64,000 nucleotides of DNA from Flavobacteriales bacterium. Its GTDB lineage: Bacteria > Bacteroidota > Bacteroidia > Flavobacteriales_F > PHOS-HE28. How positions within the stretch are numbered: position 1 is the stretch's first letter; each line of letters starts with the position of its first letter. The stretch lies in contig JADJVC010000034.1 of NCBI GenBank assembly GCA_016710685.1, positions 186,001 through 250,000 of the forward strand, written 5' to 3'. The translations under genes and the position numbers were made by a program. Shown here piece after piece: positions 51,391 through 62,120 of the stretch. The notes below the pieces were generated by a model. That model did no database searches. It was not told where the DNA came from and saw only the letters and a program-made list of their open reading frames with translations.

Positions 51391-54300
51391 ATGGCTGAAC
51401 ACATACCCGCAGGCATCATATCAGGGAAGCAGGGACGCACCATTTTAGGGTCGGTCCTTTCCCTTTTCCGCAAAGCCGTACTCGTGATCGCCCCGTTACT
51501 GCTTTGGCAGGGGGAGGCGCACGCAACGCACGCACTTGGCGGGGAGCTGAGCTATGAATGCTTAGGGAACAGCCAATACCGGGTAACGTTGAATTTTTAC
51601 CGTGATTGCAATGGTGTGGCCGCTCCGACCAACTGCAACAACGGCTTGCTGTTCCATGTGCGTTCCACCCAATGCGTGGGGAACTTCGACATGTGCTTCA
51701 GCCCGAACCCGACGATAGAGATCATTACGCCGATCTGTCCTTCGGAGACCGACCGGTGCATAAGTGCAAACGGTACGTACGGCGTTGAGAAGTATACGTA
51801 CACGGCCATCGTGGATCTGTTGCCCTACGCCGGATGCGGGGGTACGGATTGGATCTTCTACTGGTCCATCTGTTGCCGTAACAACGCGATCACATCCTTG
51901 AACGATCCGGGTAACCGCGAGCTGTACCTGGACGCGAAGCTGAACAACACGGCCGGCCTGTGCAACAGTTCGCCCACCTTCACCAACTCCCCTGCTGCTT
52001 ATTACTGCTTGGGTGAGCAGATCAACTACAACCCCGGAGCCGTGGATGCCGATGGCGATTCCCTGGCTTATGCATTGATCCAGGCGCGTACCACCAATGG
52101 CACACCGATCCCATATCAGCCCAATTATTCCTTCGCGCAGCCCATCCGCAATGCGGGCGGTGCGAATGCCGTGACGTTGAACCCGCAGACGGGCACGGTA
52201 ACGGTAACGCCGAACGTGCTGCAAGTATCCGTGGTGACCTATCAAGTAAAGGAATACCGCAACGGGGTGCTGGTGGGCGAGATCACGCGTGATGTGCAGT
52301 TCGTCATTCGGCCCTGCACCGGCAACTCACCTCCTGTAGCCACCGGCGTGAACGGCACCAACGCCTACACCTTACAAGTATGTGCAGGCGCGCCGGTGTC
52401 CTTCACCGTGAACAGCAGTGACCCCAATGCGGGCCAAGCGGTTTCGATGAACTGGAACGGGGGCATACCGGGAGCGAACTTCACCACCTCCGGAAGTCCG
52501 TTCCCTACCGGCACCTTTACGTGGACACCCACGGTGGCGGACATCGGGAACAACACCTTTACCGTACACGTGCAGGACAACGGTTGCCCGATCATCGCTT
52601 CAAACGACTACGGCTATACCATACAAGTAACACCACCTTCCACGCCGGCGAACGCGGGCGCGGATCTTTCCGTTTGCGGCACAGTTGCCACGTTGGCGGG
52701 CGTGCTGCCGTTCCCGCAGGTACAAGGCACATGGACCGTGGTCAACGGCACCGGCACGTTCGCGAACAACCATTCGCCCACCACTACTGTATCGGGACTG
52801 TCGCAGGGTGTGAACACGTTCCAGTGGAGCGTGAACTACTTGACATGCGGCACCCAGACGGACCAGGTGCAGGTTACGAGCTTCAATCCGGCGCAACCGG
52901 CGGCCGCCGCCGGGCCCGATCAGCAATTGTGCCTGCCCACCAACACGGCCACCTTGGCCGGCAACACGGCCGTGTCACCGGCAACGGGCGTATGGTCCGT
53001 GATCACGGGTACGGGCACGTTCGCCAACCCGAACTCGCCCACGACGAACGTGAACGGGCTGGGCATCGGGCAGAACAGATTCCGATGGACGATCAACAAC
53101 GGGCCTTGCGGCACACCCACCCAAGACGAGGTGGTGATCACCGTGTACAACAATAACCAGGCGGCGGCCAGTGCGGGTCCTGACATCAGCATTTGCACTC
53201 CGGCGAGCAGCGTAACGATGAACGCCAATGCGGCGGTGACGCCGGCCAGCGGTGCTTGGACCCTGGTCAGTGGAGGTGGCGTGATCACCAATCCGGCCAG
53301 CCGCAACACCACCATCACGGGCCTCACCGTGGGTGTTCACGTTTTCCGTTGGACCATCAGCAACGGACCTTGCACGCCGGGGACCACGCTGGATGAAGTT
53401 TCCATTTATGTGTACGATGCGAACAGCCCCAGCGCCAACGCGGGGGCCGACCAGCAGGTTTGCAGCCCGGGCACGGCAACGCTCACCGGCAGCGTGCCCG
53501 TGTTCCCGGCCACGGGCCAATGGACCTTGGTGAACGGCAACGGCACCATTACCTCGCCCACTTCGCCCACCACCACCATTACCAGCTTGAGCATCGGGAC
53601 CAGCACGTTCCAGTGGACCGTGAACAACGGCCCATGCGCGAACGGCGTTACCAACGACCAAGTCGTTGTTGTCACTTTCGATCCCACGGTGAGCGGCGCC
53701 AACGCCGGCCCTGACCAATCCTACTGCACGCCGAACACGAGCACCACGTTGGCCGCCAATGCTCCGCCCACACCCGCCCAAGGCACTTGGACGCTGGTGA
53801 GCGGCACGGGCAGCATCGCTTCCATACACAGTGCGAACAGCACGGTGTCGGGGCTTACCGTAGGCGAGAACAAGTTCCGCTGGACGATCAACAACGGACC
53901 TTGCCCGGTGAACCCGCCGAGCGATGAGGTGTCCATCTTTATTTACGATGCCGGTGCTCCGGGAGCGAATGCCGGTCCGGACCAGCAACTCTGCACACCA
54001 GCTACCAGCACCACGCTGGCGGGCAACAACGCGGTATTCCCCGGCACGGGTCAATGGTCCGTTGTGGCAGGCACAGGCACGTTCGTCAACGCCACCAACC
54101 CCGGCACTTCCGTAAGTGGACTATCGGTGGGGGTGAACACCTTCCGCTGGAGCTTGAACAATGGCCCTTGCGCTAACCCGTTGACGCAGGACGAGGTATC
54201 GATCATCGTATTCAACGCTGCCAACCCGGTGGCCAACGCCGGCCCGGACCAGGACCTGTGTACACCCACGTTGACAGCTACTCTCAGCGGCAGCAGCTTG

Positions 54301-57300
54301 ATCGTTCCGGCCACCGGCACATGGACATTGATCAGTGGCAGCGGCACCATTGTTTCGCCGAATTCACCAACTACCCAGATCACTGGACTTGCCGTGGGCG
54401 ACAACATTTTCCGTTGGTCGGTGAGCAACGGCCCCTGCGCCAACAGCAATACGCAGGACCAGGTGCGCATTCGCGTGTTCGACCAGAACAACCCGGTGGC
54501 CAACGCCGGCCCTGATAAGGAACTGTGTTCGGGCAGCAACACCACCACGATGGCGGGCAGCAGCTTGATCTATCCGGCCACTGGCACATGGACGTTGGTG
54601 AACGGCAGCGGCCTCATCACCACGCCGGGCAGCCCCACAACCACGATCACCGGCATGGGCGTGGGTGTGAACACCTTCCAATGGACCGTTAGCAACGGCC
54701 CCTGCAACAACAGCCTCACCAACGATCAAGTTTCGATCACGGTATTCCAGAACACGCATCCGCCGGTGACAGCCACGGGCAATGCGAGCATCTGCGTACC
54801 TACCTCACCGAACTTGGTGACCGTTACCGGCAGTACTCCGGTATCCCCTGCGAGCGGGGTGTGGACCTTGGTGAGCGGCAGTGGCACCATCACCTCACCG
54901 AACACGCCCATCACCACCATAACCGGCATGTCGGTTGGAACGAACGTGTTCCAGTGGACCGTGACCAACGGGCCTTGTACTTTCCCGAACAACAGCGCGC
55001 AGGTAACGATCCTGGTGTTTGATGCGGCGCAGTTGCCGGCCAATGCGGGTCCGGACCAAAGCCTGTGCACGCCGATCACCAGTACCAATTTGCAAGGCAG
55101 CGCGCTGATCCCGCCGGGCAGCGGTGCGTGGACGTTAGTGAGCGGTTCCGGCACCATTACTACACCGGGCAGCCCTACCAGTGGCGTTACCGGCTTGGCA
55201 CTTGGCGCGAACGTATTCCGCTGGACGGTTGCCAACGGCCCTTGCTCCGCGAACACGAATGACCTGGTAACCATCTTCGTCTTCAATGGCAGCGCCCAAC
55301 AGGCCAATGCCGGTCCTGATCAGCAGTTGTGCAACACGAATGCCACCACCACCTTGGCGGCCAATGCGGCCATAGCTCCCGCCACGGGCAGCTGGAGCGT
55401 GCAGCAGGGCACGGCCATTTTCGGCAATGCCACCTCAGCCACTACCAGCGTAAGCAACTTGGCCGTTGGCGTGAATATTTTGGTATGGTCGCTGAACAAC
55501 GGCGCTTGCGGTACCAGTTCGGACCAAGTGGCCATCACCGTTTACGACAATGCGAACCCGGCCGCGAATGCCGGCCCCGACCAGCAGCTCTGCACGCCCG
55601 TTACCAGCACCACGCTCACCGGCAGCAACCTGCTTAGCCCCGCCACCGGTCAATGGACCTTGATCAGCGGCAGCGGTAACATCGTTACCCCGACCAGTTC
55701 CACCACGCAGGTGAACAGCTTGGGCACCGGAAACAACGTGTTCCGTTGGACGGTATTCAACGGCCCATGCCTGAACGGCAACGGCTTCGATGAGGTCACC
55801 ATCAGCGTATTCAGCGGCAACGCACAAACGGCGAACGCTGGACCGGACCTGGATCTGTGTACTCCTGCGAGCAGCACTCCATTGTCGGCTAACAGCGCAC
55901 AGGCGCCGGCCCAAGGCACATGGACCGGCCCGGCCGGTGTCACCTTCGGCAACATTCATGGACCGAACACCACCGTGAGCGGCCTGCAAGTGGGGGACAA
56001 CATCCTTACGTGGAGCATCAACAACGGCTCCTGTGGCACGTCCACGGACCAAGTGAACATCCGCGTGTTCAGTGCGGCGAACCCGGTGGCCAACGCAGGT
56101 CCGGACCAAGACCTCTGCACGCCACAGGTCAGCGCCACCATGGCGGGCAGCAACGTGATCTACCCCGCCACCGGCACATGGACCTTGGTGAGCGGCACGG
56201 GCACGATCACGAATCCCGCTATGCCAAACACCACCATCACGGCCATGGCGGTGGGACCGAACGTATTCCGCTGGACGGTAAGCAACGGCCCTTGCGCCAA
56301 CAGCCTCACCATGGATGATGTGGTGATCACCGTGTATGACCACAACGTGAGCGGCTCCAATGCGGGACCCGACCAGGAACTTTGCACCCCGCAGAATTTC
56401 ACCACCATGGCGGCCAGCGCGGCTCCGGCCCCTGCACAAGGCACGTGGACGGTGATCAGCGGTGGCGGCACGATCGGCAACATCCATGATCCCAACACGG
56501 CGATCACCGGCATTCCTGTTGGTGCAAACGTGTTCCAGTGGTCGGTAAGCAACGGTGCTTGCCCGGTGAACCCGCCGAACGATCAGGTAACCATCTTAGT
56601 TTACGACTCGAACAATCCGGTGGCGAACGCAGGCCCCGACCAATCGCTTTGCACGCCGAACCTGTCCACCACCTTGGCGGGCAGTAATGTGATCTTCCCG
56701 GCGACGGGCACCTGGACGTTAGTGAGCGGGGGCGGCGTGTTCCTGAATGCCAACTCCCCTACCACGGCAGTCTCCGGCTTGATGCTGGGCGAGAATAAAT
56801 TCCGCTGGACGGTGAACAACGGCCCTTGCACCAATCCGTTGACGCAGGATGAGGTGAGCGTGTTCGTATTCGACCAGTTCAGCCCGGATGCCAATGCAGG
56901 CCCCGACCAAAGCATTTGCACCCCGCAGTTGAATACCACCTTGGCGGGTAACGCACCGATCGCTCCGGCAGTAGGCACCTGGGTTCAGGCGCAAGGCACC
57001 GGTGTCATCACCGACCTGCACAACCCGACCACCACGGTGACGGGATTGGCCATCGGCGTCAACATCTTCATTTGGTCGGTGAACAACGGACCATGCGCTA
57101 CCGGCGTGACCAATGATGCAGTCACCATTACCGTGTACGACAACAATTTGCCGAACCCGGATGCGGGTCCGGATCAGGACCTCTGCTTGCCGAGCACGGC
57201 AGTAACGCTTGCCGGTAGCGCAGCCACTTCCCCTGCAGTTGGCACTTGGACGATCGTGACGGGCGGTGGGACCTTCGTGGACATCCATTCGCCTTCCACC

Positions 57301-60300
57301 AGCGTTTCCAACATTCCGGTAGGGGTGAACACCTACCGCTGGACGGTAGCGAACGGAGTGTGCAGTAACAACTTTGATGAGGTGACCATCCGCGTGTTCA
57401 GCAACCTGAACCCCGTGGCCAATGCCGGCCCGGACCAGGACATCTGCACTCCGGACAGCACGGTGACCATGGCGGGCAGCAACGTGATCGTGCCGGCCAC
57501 CGGCACCTGGACCATCATCAGCGGCAGCGGTGTGATCAGCAACCCGAGCTTGCCTAACACCGCCGTGGTGGACCTCGAAGTGGGGACCACGGTACTGGTG
57601 TGGACGGTAAGCAACGGTCCCTGCGCGAACGGCATCACCACGGACACCATGGTGGTGCGCGTATACGACCGCTTGAACCCGGTTGCGGCGGCAGGACCTG
57701 ACGTGCAATTGTGTACACCTGCAGGACCGATCACCATGGCAGGTAGTTTGGTTACGGCACCAGCGGTCGGCACTTGGACGGTAACGCAAGGCACTGCGGT
57801 ATTCAGCGACATCAATGCCCCCAATGCAGTGGTAACAGGCCTCAGCGTGGGGTTGAACATCCTGCGGTGGACGGTGAACAACGGGCCTTGCGAAAGCGGC
57901 ATCAGCTTCGACGAGATCAGCATCACCCTGTTCGACATCAACAACCCCGTGGCCAATGCCGGTCCCGACCAGCATGTCTGCGGCGCGAACAGCACGGCCA
58001 CCATGGCGGGCAGCAATTTGATCGGCCCCGCCACCGGCACCTGGACCTTGGTCTTCGGCACGGGAGTGATCACGAATGCCGCATCGCCTACCACCACCAT
58101 CACCGGTTTGGGAGTAGGGGAGAACATCTTCCAGTGGGAAGTCTCAAACGGTCCTTGCGGCCCGGTAACGCAGGACGTGGTGAGCATCTACACGCATGAT
58201 TCCGGCAACCCGATCGCCAATGCCGGTGCGGACCAACAGATCTGCACCCCGGCCACCGGCACCACGTTGGCGGGCAGCAACGTGATCTTCCCGGCCACCG
58301 GGATCTGGTCCTTGGTCAGCGGTCAGGGCACCATCACCAATCCAACGGCTCCGAACAGCACGGTGACCAACTTGGGCTTCGGGGAGAACATCTTCGAGTG
58401 GCGCGTGGACAACACGCCATGCGTGCCCGGTGTGACCACCGATCAGGTGAGCATCTTCCTCTTCAACCTCAATGCGCCACCGGCAGCAGCGGGACTCGAT
58501 CAGGATTTCTGCGACCCCGCAGGTACCGTTCAATTGGCCGGTAACACACCGACGGTTCCGGCCATCGGCGTGTGGAGTTCAAGCGCGCCGGGCGTGGTAT
58601 TCGCGGATGTGAACAACCCCAACACCACGGTAACGGGCTTCATCATCGGAGAAACGGACCTCACTTGGACCATCAACAACGGGGTTTGCGGCATCACCTC
58701 GGACATCGCCTCCATCCGGGTGTTTGATCCAAATAATTTAGACGCGAACGCCGGTCTTGACCAGGAATACTGCACCCCGCAGGACAGCACCTACATGGAG
58801 GGCAACACGCCCACCTTCCCGGCCACGGGTGAATGGACCTTGGTCAACGGCGCAGGTCTCTTCGCGGACCCCACCGATCCCGGCTCCAAAGTGGTAGGCC
58901 TGTCCATCGGCGTGAACACCTTCGTTTGGACCACCGACAACGGCCCCTGCCCGGATGCCATCACCATGGACACGGTGAACATCACGATCTTCAGTGATAG
59001 CACTGCGGCAGCGTATGCCGGAGAGGACTTTGAGACCTGCCTGCCCTTAACCACCGTGCAGCTCGGCGCCGATACGCCGCAGCCACCGGCCACTGGCATG
59101 TGGAGCATCCTCAGCGGCGCTGGCTACTTAGTGGATCCCAACGATCCAGCCACCGTGTTGGACAGCCTGGAAGTGGGCATCACCACCTTGCTATGGACCT
59201 TGGACAACGGGCCTTGCCCCAACAACGGTATCCTGGTGGACACCTTGGTGGTCACCGTGTACGATCCGTTCGGCCCCACGGCCAATGCCGGTCCGGACAT
59301 CTCCTTGTGTACGCCGGAGGACAGCACCATCATGGCGGGCAATCTGCCGTTGTTCCCGGCCTACGGCACTTGGCACCTCGTGAGCGGAACCGGCGTGATC
59401 GCCGATACCAACTACCACGCCACGGCGATCACCGGCCTCACCATCGGCATCAACGTGTTCACCTGGACGGTTTACAACGGTGACTGCGGTTTCGCACCGC
59501 CCACGATCGATACCGTGCAGGTACTGCTCTATGACGAGACCGCACCACTGGCTGATGCAGGTGCGGACCAAGCGCTTTGCAGCACCTCAAGCACGAGCGT
59601 TACCATGGCCGGCAACGCAGCCACGCATCCGGGCGTGGGTACATGGACCTCGCTTGACGGCACGGGCACCATCGCGGATGCCAACGATCCATTGACCGAA
59701 GTTTCCGATCTTCCCGTGGGCATAAACCCCTTCGTATGGACCATCTTCAACGGTCCCTGCGGAACCAGTACGGACACCATGACGGTGAACGTGTTCGACG
59801 GCACCATCACCAGCACCGACGCAGGGCTTGACCAAGAGCTCTGCACGCCTGAGGACAGCGCCCAGCTTGCGGCCACAGCACCGGTTGTGCCAGCCACGGG
59901 TACTTGGAGCATCCTCAGCGGTAGCGGCACCTTCAGCGATGCCAACGCATCGGATGCCACCATCAGCGGCCTCGGTAACGGGTTGAACCAACTGCTGTGG
60001 ACCATCGACAATGGCCCTTGTGGCGTGTTGACCGATACCGTGAGCATCACGCTCTTCGACGGCGGTCTTACCAGCGCCTCCGCCGGTCCTGACCAAGAAC
60101 TCTGCGGTCCATTGCAACAAGTGACCATGGCGGCCACCGCGGTTACTGCGCCTGCTATCGGCGTATGGACCATCGTGAGCGGTCCGGGTGTGATCAGCGA
60201 TGTGAACGATCCGCTAGCGGTGCTCAGCGGGCTCAGCAGCGGTGTTACCGTGTTGGCCTGGGGCATCGACAACGGACCATGCGTCGGCGAGCCGCTCAGC

Positions 60301-61137
60301 GATACGGTCGTGGTAACGATCTACGATGGTGTTGCACAAGCCGCGGACGCCGGTCCGGACCAGCAATTCTGTGATGCGGGACCGGTTGATGCGGACATGT
60401 TCGCCAATGAGGCCATGCTGCCGGCCATCGGGACCTGGACCGCAGGAGCGGGCACGGGTGTCATTACCGATCCAAGCAACCGGAACACCACCATCACCGG
60501 TATCGACTTTGGCACCAGCACCTTCACTTGGACCATCGACAATGGCGTGTGCGGCACCACCTCGGATGAAGTGGCCATCAGCCTCTACGACATCAACGTA
60601 CCCTCGGCGGACGGCGGGCCGGACCAGCGCATCTGCGAGGACACCACCTATACGCAGTTCGCCGCGGTTCCAGCCACGAGCACGGCCACCGGGCATTGGG
60701 AACTCATCCAGGGCAGCGGTGTGCTCAACGACGCCACGTTGGCGGACGCACAGGTAACGGACCTGCTGCCAGGGGACAACGTCTTTGTGTGGGTGTTGGA
60801 AAACGGCGCTTGCGGAACCACGATGGACACCGTGGTGGTGAACCTGCACGACTGCAGCACGCTGGTCGTGCCGGACTCTTACTCGCCGAACGGCGACGGG
60901 GTGAACGACACCTACGTGATCGGCGGCATCGAATACTATCCGGAGAACACCTTCAAAGTATTCAACCGCTGGGGTTCCGTGGTGTACGAGCGCAGCCCGT
61001 ACAACAATACTTGGGACGGCAAGAGCGAGGGCAAATTGAACTGGGGCACGGAACTGCCTGAGAGCACCTACTACTTCATTCTCGACCCGGGCAAGGACAA
61101 AGAGGTCATCACGGGTTACATCTACTTGCGCCGTTGA
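51391..61137 (+). CDS. giant T9SS type B secreted repeat protein (adhesin-like)
   Basis: 3248 residues from ATG at 51391, which places a signal peptide ending QGEAHA near residue 46. Residues 47 to about 420 form a Cys-rich N-terminal region (LSYECLGNSQYRVTLNFYRD) ending with a PKD/cadherin-like domain. Residues about 421-3153 are 31 tandem repeats of about 88 residues, each opening like ANAGPDQxLCTP and closing like FRWTVNNGPC. The end is a CHU_C/T9SS type B sorting domain (VPDSYSPNGDGVNDTYVIGG, then VFNRWGSVVYE). Most likely a very long surface fibre for adhesion or gliding. It is followed within 2 bases by a PorP/SprF gene, the partner usually needed for type B cargo of this kind. Confidence 0.9.
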   Translation: MAEHIPAGIISGKQGRTILGSVLSLFRKAVLVIAPLLLWQGEAHATHALGGELSYECLGNSQYRVTLNFYRDCNGVAAPTNCNNGLLFHVRSTQCVGNFDMCFSPNPTIEIITPICPSETDRCISANGTYGVEKYTYTAIVDLLPYAGCGGTDWIFYWSICCRNNAITSLNDPGNRELYLDAKLNNTAGLCNSSPTFTNSPAAYYCLGEQINYNPGAVDADGDSLAYALIQARTTNGTPIPYQPNYSFAQPIRNAGGANAVTLNPQTGTVTVTPNVLQVSVVTYQVKEYRNGVLVGEITRDVQFVIRPCTGNSPPVATGVNGTNAYTLQVCAGAPVSFTVNSSDPNAGQAVSMNWNGGIPGANFTTSGSPFPTGTFTWTPTVADIGNNTFTVHVQDNGCPIIASNDYGYTIQVTPPSTPANAGADLSVCGTVATLAGVLPFPQVQGTWTVVNGTGTFANNHSPTTTVSGLSQGVNTFQWSVNYLTCGTQTDQVQVTSFNPAQPAAAAGPDQQLCLPTNTATLAGNTAVSPATGVWSVITGTGTFANPNSPTTNVNGLGIGQNRFRWTINNGPCGTPTQDEVVITVYNNNQAAASAGPDISICTPASSVTMNANAAVTPASGAWTLVSGGGVITNPASRNTTITGLTVGVHVFRWTISNGPCTPGTTLDEVSIYVYDANSPSANAGADQQVCSPGTATLTGSVPVFPATGQWTLVNGNGTITSPTSPTTTITSLSIGTSTFQWTVNNGPCANGVTNDQVVVVTFDPTVSGANAGPDQSYCTPNTSTTLAANAPPTPAQGTWTLVSGTGSIASIHSANSTVSGLTVGENKFRWTINNGPCPVNPPSDEVSIFIYDAGAPGANAGPDQQLCTPATSTTLAGNNAVFPGTGQWSVVAGTGTFVNATNPGTSVSGLSVGVNTFRWSLNNGPCANPLTQDEVSIIVFNAANPVANAGPDQDLCTPTLTATLSGSSLIVPATGTWTLISGSGTIVSPNSPTTQITGLAVGDNIFRWSVSNGPCANSNTQDQVRIRVFDQNNPVANAGPDKELCSGSNTTTMAGSSLIYPATGTWTLVNGSGLITTPGSPTTTITGMGVGVNTFQWTVSNGPCNNSLTNDQVSITVFQNTHPPVTATGNASICVPTSPNLVTVTGSTPVSPASGVWTLVSGSGTITSPNTPITTITGMSVGTNVFQWTVTNGPCTFPNNSAQVTILVFDAAQLPANAGPDQSLCTPITSTNLQGSALIPPGSGAWTLVSGSGTITTPGSPTSGVTGLALGANVFRWTVANGPCSANTNDLVTIFVFNGSAQQANAGPDQQLCNTNATTTLAANAAIAPATGSWSVQQGTAIFGNATSATTSVSNLAVGVNILVWSLNNGACGTSSDQVAITVYDNANPAANAGPDQQLCTPVTSTTLTGSNLLSPATGQWTLISGSGNIVTPTSSTTQVNSLGTGNNVFRWTVFNGPCLNGNGFDEVTISVFSGNAQTANAGPDLDLCTPASSTPLSANSAQAPAQGTWTGPAGVTFGNIHGPNTTVSGLQVGDNILTWSINNGSCGTSTDQVNIRVFSAANPVANAGPDQDLCTPQVSATMAGSNVIYPATGTWTLVSGTGTITNPAMPNTTITAMAVGPNVFRWTVSNGPCANSLTMDDVVITVYDHNVSGSNAGPDQELCTPQNFTTMAASAAPAPAQGTWTVISGGGTIGNIHDPNTAITGIPVGANVFQWSVSNGACPVNPPNDQVTILVYDSNNPVANAGPDQSLCTPNLSTTLAGSNVIFPATGTWTLVSGGGVFLNANSPTTAVSGLMLGENKFRWTVNNGPCTNPLTQDEVSVFVFDQFSPDANAGPDQSICTPQLNTTLAGNAPIAPAVGTWVQAQGTGVITDLHNPTTTVTGLAIGVNIFIWSVNNGPCATGVTNDAVTITVYDNNLPNPDAGPDQDLCLPSTAVTLAGSAATSPAVGTWTIVTGGGTFVDIHSPSTSVSNIPVGVNTYRWTVANGVCSNNFDEVTIRVFSNLNPVANAGPDQDICTPDSTVTMAGSNVIVPATGTWTIISGSGVISNPSLPNTAVVDLEVGTTVLVWTVSNGPCANGITTDTMVVRVYDRLNPVAAAGPDVQLCTPAGPITMAGSLVTAPAVGTWTVTQGTAVFSDINAPNAVVTGLSVGLNILRWTVNNGPCESGISFDEISITLFDINNPVANAGPDQHVCGANSTATMAGSNLIGPATGTWTLVFGTGVITNAASPTTTITGLGVGENIFQWEVSNGPCGPVTQDVVSIYTHDSGNPIANAGADQQICTPATGTTLAGSNVIFPATGIWSLVSGQGTITNPTAPNSTVTNLGFGENIFEWRVDNTPCVPGVTTDQVSIFLFNLNAPPAAAGLDQDFCDPAGTVQLAGNTPTVPAIGVWSSSAPGVVFADVNNPNTTVTGFIIGETDLTWTINNGVCGITSDIASIRVFDPNNLDANAGLDQEYCTPQDSTYMEGNTPTFPATGEWTLVNGAGLFADPTDPGSKVVGLSIGVNTFVWTTDNGPCPDAITMDTVNITIFSDSTAAAYAGEDFETCLPLTTVQLGADTPQPPATGMWSILSGAGYLVDPNDPATVLDSLEVGITTLLWTLDNGPCPNNGILVDTLVVTVYDPFGPTANAGPDISLCTPEDSTIMAGNLPLFPAYGTWHLVSGTGVIADTNYHATAITGLTIGINVFTWTVYNGDCGFAPPTIDTVQVLLYDETAPLADAGADQALCSTSSTSVTMAGNAATHPGVGTWTSLDGTGTIADANDPLTEVSDLPVGINPFVWTIFNGPCGTSTDTMTVNVFDGTITSTDAGLDQELCTPEDSAQLAATAPVVPATGTWSILSGSGTFSDANASDATISGLGNGLNQLLWTIDNGPCGVLTDTVSITLFDGGLTSASAGPDQELCGPLQQVTMAATAVTAPAIGVWTIVSGPGVISDVNDPLAVLSGLSSGVTVLAWGIDNGPCVGEPLSDTVVVTIYDGVAQAADAGPDQQFCDAGPVDADMFANEAMLPAIGTWTAGAGTGVITDPSNRNTTITGIDFGTSTFTWTIDNGVCGTTSDEVAISLYDINVPSADGGPDQRICEDTTYTQFAAVPATSTATGHWELIQGSGVLNDATLADAQVTDLLPGDNVFVWVLENGACGTTMDTVVVNLHDCSTLVVPDSYSPNGDGVNDTYVIGGIEYYPENTFKVFNRWGSVVYERSPYNNTWDGKSEGKLNWGTELPESTYYFILDPGKDKEVITGYIYLRR
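52651..60850 (+). repeat. 31 tandem coding repeats of ~264 bp
   Basis: Unit starts recur about every 264-270 bases (for example near 52903, 53167, 53431, 53698, 53967). The first repeats are closest to consensus; the last eight (from about 58480) are more divergent, with EDST or LDQE variants. Almost every unit has two Cys, in the DQxLC start and the NGPC end. Confidence 0.9.
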
Positions 61138-61139
61138 AC

Positions 61140-62117
61140 ATGGAAACCATGAAGAACCACGATTCACTGCGGACCACGTTCCGTTGGAAAGGAGCTGCGG
61201 TGGCATTGCTGCTGGCGGCCACCACCTTGGCCCCGCGGGAGGCCGCTGCACAGCAAGACCCGCAGTTCAGCCAGTACATGTTCAATTTGCTGGCGTTGAA
61301 CCCGGCTTATGCGGGCAGTGCGGAACGCTTGAGCTTGAAAGCGCTGAGCCGCCACCAGTGGGTGGGCTTTGAAGGCGCGCCGACCACGCAGACGCTCACT
61401 GCGCACGCACCGGTGTTCCGGCAGGCCATCGGCTTGGGCGGCACGTTGATGCGCGACGAGCACGGCCCGGTAACACAGTACGGCTTCATTGTGGACGTGG
61501 CCTACCGGATGTTCCTGGGGAAGGACAAAAAGCTGGCGTTCGGCTTGAAGGGCGGCATGAACCTGTTCCAAGGTGACTTCGCCTCGCTGCACCAGTTCGA
61601 GGCCAACGACCAGGTCTTCCAACAAAGCGTTTCCTCCAAGACCGATCCGCAGTTCGGCTTCGGGGTGATGTATTACGGCGACCGGTTCTACTTGGGCCTT
61701 AGTTCGCCCAAGCTGCTGCGCACTGAATTTTTCCAGACAGACAGTCTGCAGTTCGTAAGCGACAAGGGGCAGCGCATGCACCTTTACCTCAGTGGCGGTT
61801 ACGTGTTCAACCTCAGCACTTACACCAAGCTGAAGCCCACGTTCATGGTAAAGGCCGTGGACGGAGCGCCGTTGAGCATCGACGTGGGAGCCAACTTCCT
61901 GTTGTACGAAAAACTCTGGCTGGGCGCATTCTACCGCTACACCGATGCCGTGGGCGCTTTGGTGCAGTATAACATTACGGACGCGTTCACCGTAGGATAC
62001 TCTTACGACTATCCACTTTCAGCCTTGAATAACTACAGCGGCGGTTCCCATGAGTTCATGCTGGGCTATGAGTTCGGCAAACCGCCCGCGGGCATCCGTT
62101 CACCCCGATACTTCTAA
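61140..62117 (+). CDS. PorP/SprF-family type IX secretion membrane protein
   Basis: 325 residues from ATG at 61140. Signal peptide to about residue 38 (AAAQQDPQFSQYMFNLLALN marks the mature start), with family motifs NPAYAGSAERLS, RHQWVGFEGAPTTQ and the terminal SHEFMLGYEF. The rest is an outer-membrane barrel. PorP/SprF proteins are needed for surface attachment of CHU_C-type T9SS cargo, and this gene starts 2 bases after the giant cargo gene. The two should be co-expressed. Confidence 0.93.
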   Translation: METMKNHDSLRTTFRWKGAAVALLLAATTLAPREAAAQQDPQFSQYMFNLLALNPAYAGSAERLSLKALSRHQWVGFEGAPTTQTLTAHAPVFRQAIGLGGTLMRDEHGPVTQYGFIVDVAYRMFLGKDKKLAFGLKGGMNLFQGDFASLHQFEANDQVFQQSVSSKTDPQFGFGVMYYGDRFYLGLSSPKLLRTEFFQTDSLQFVSDKGQRMHLYLSGGYVFNLSTYTKLKPTFMVKAVDGAPLSIDVGANFLLYEKLWLGAFYRYTDAVGALVQYNITDAFTVGYSYDYPLSALNNYSGGSHEFMLGYEFGKPPAGIRSPRYF

Positions 62118-62120
62118 GCC

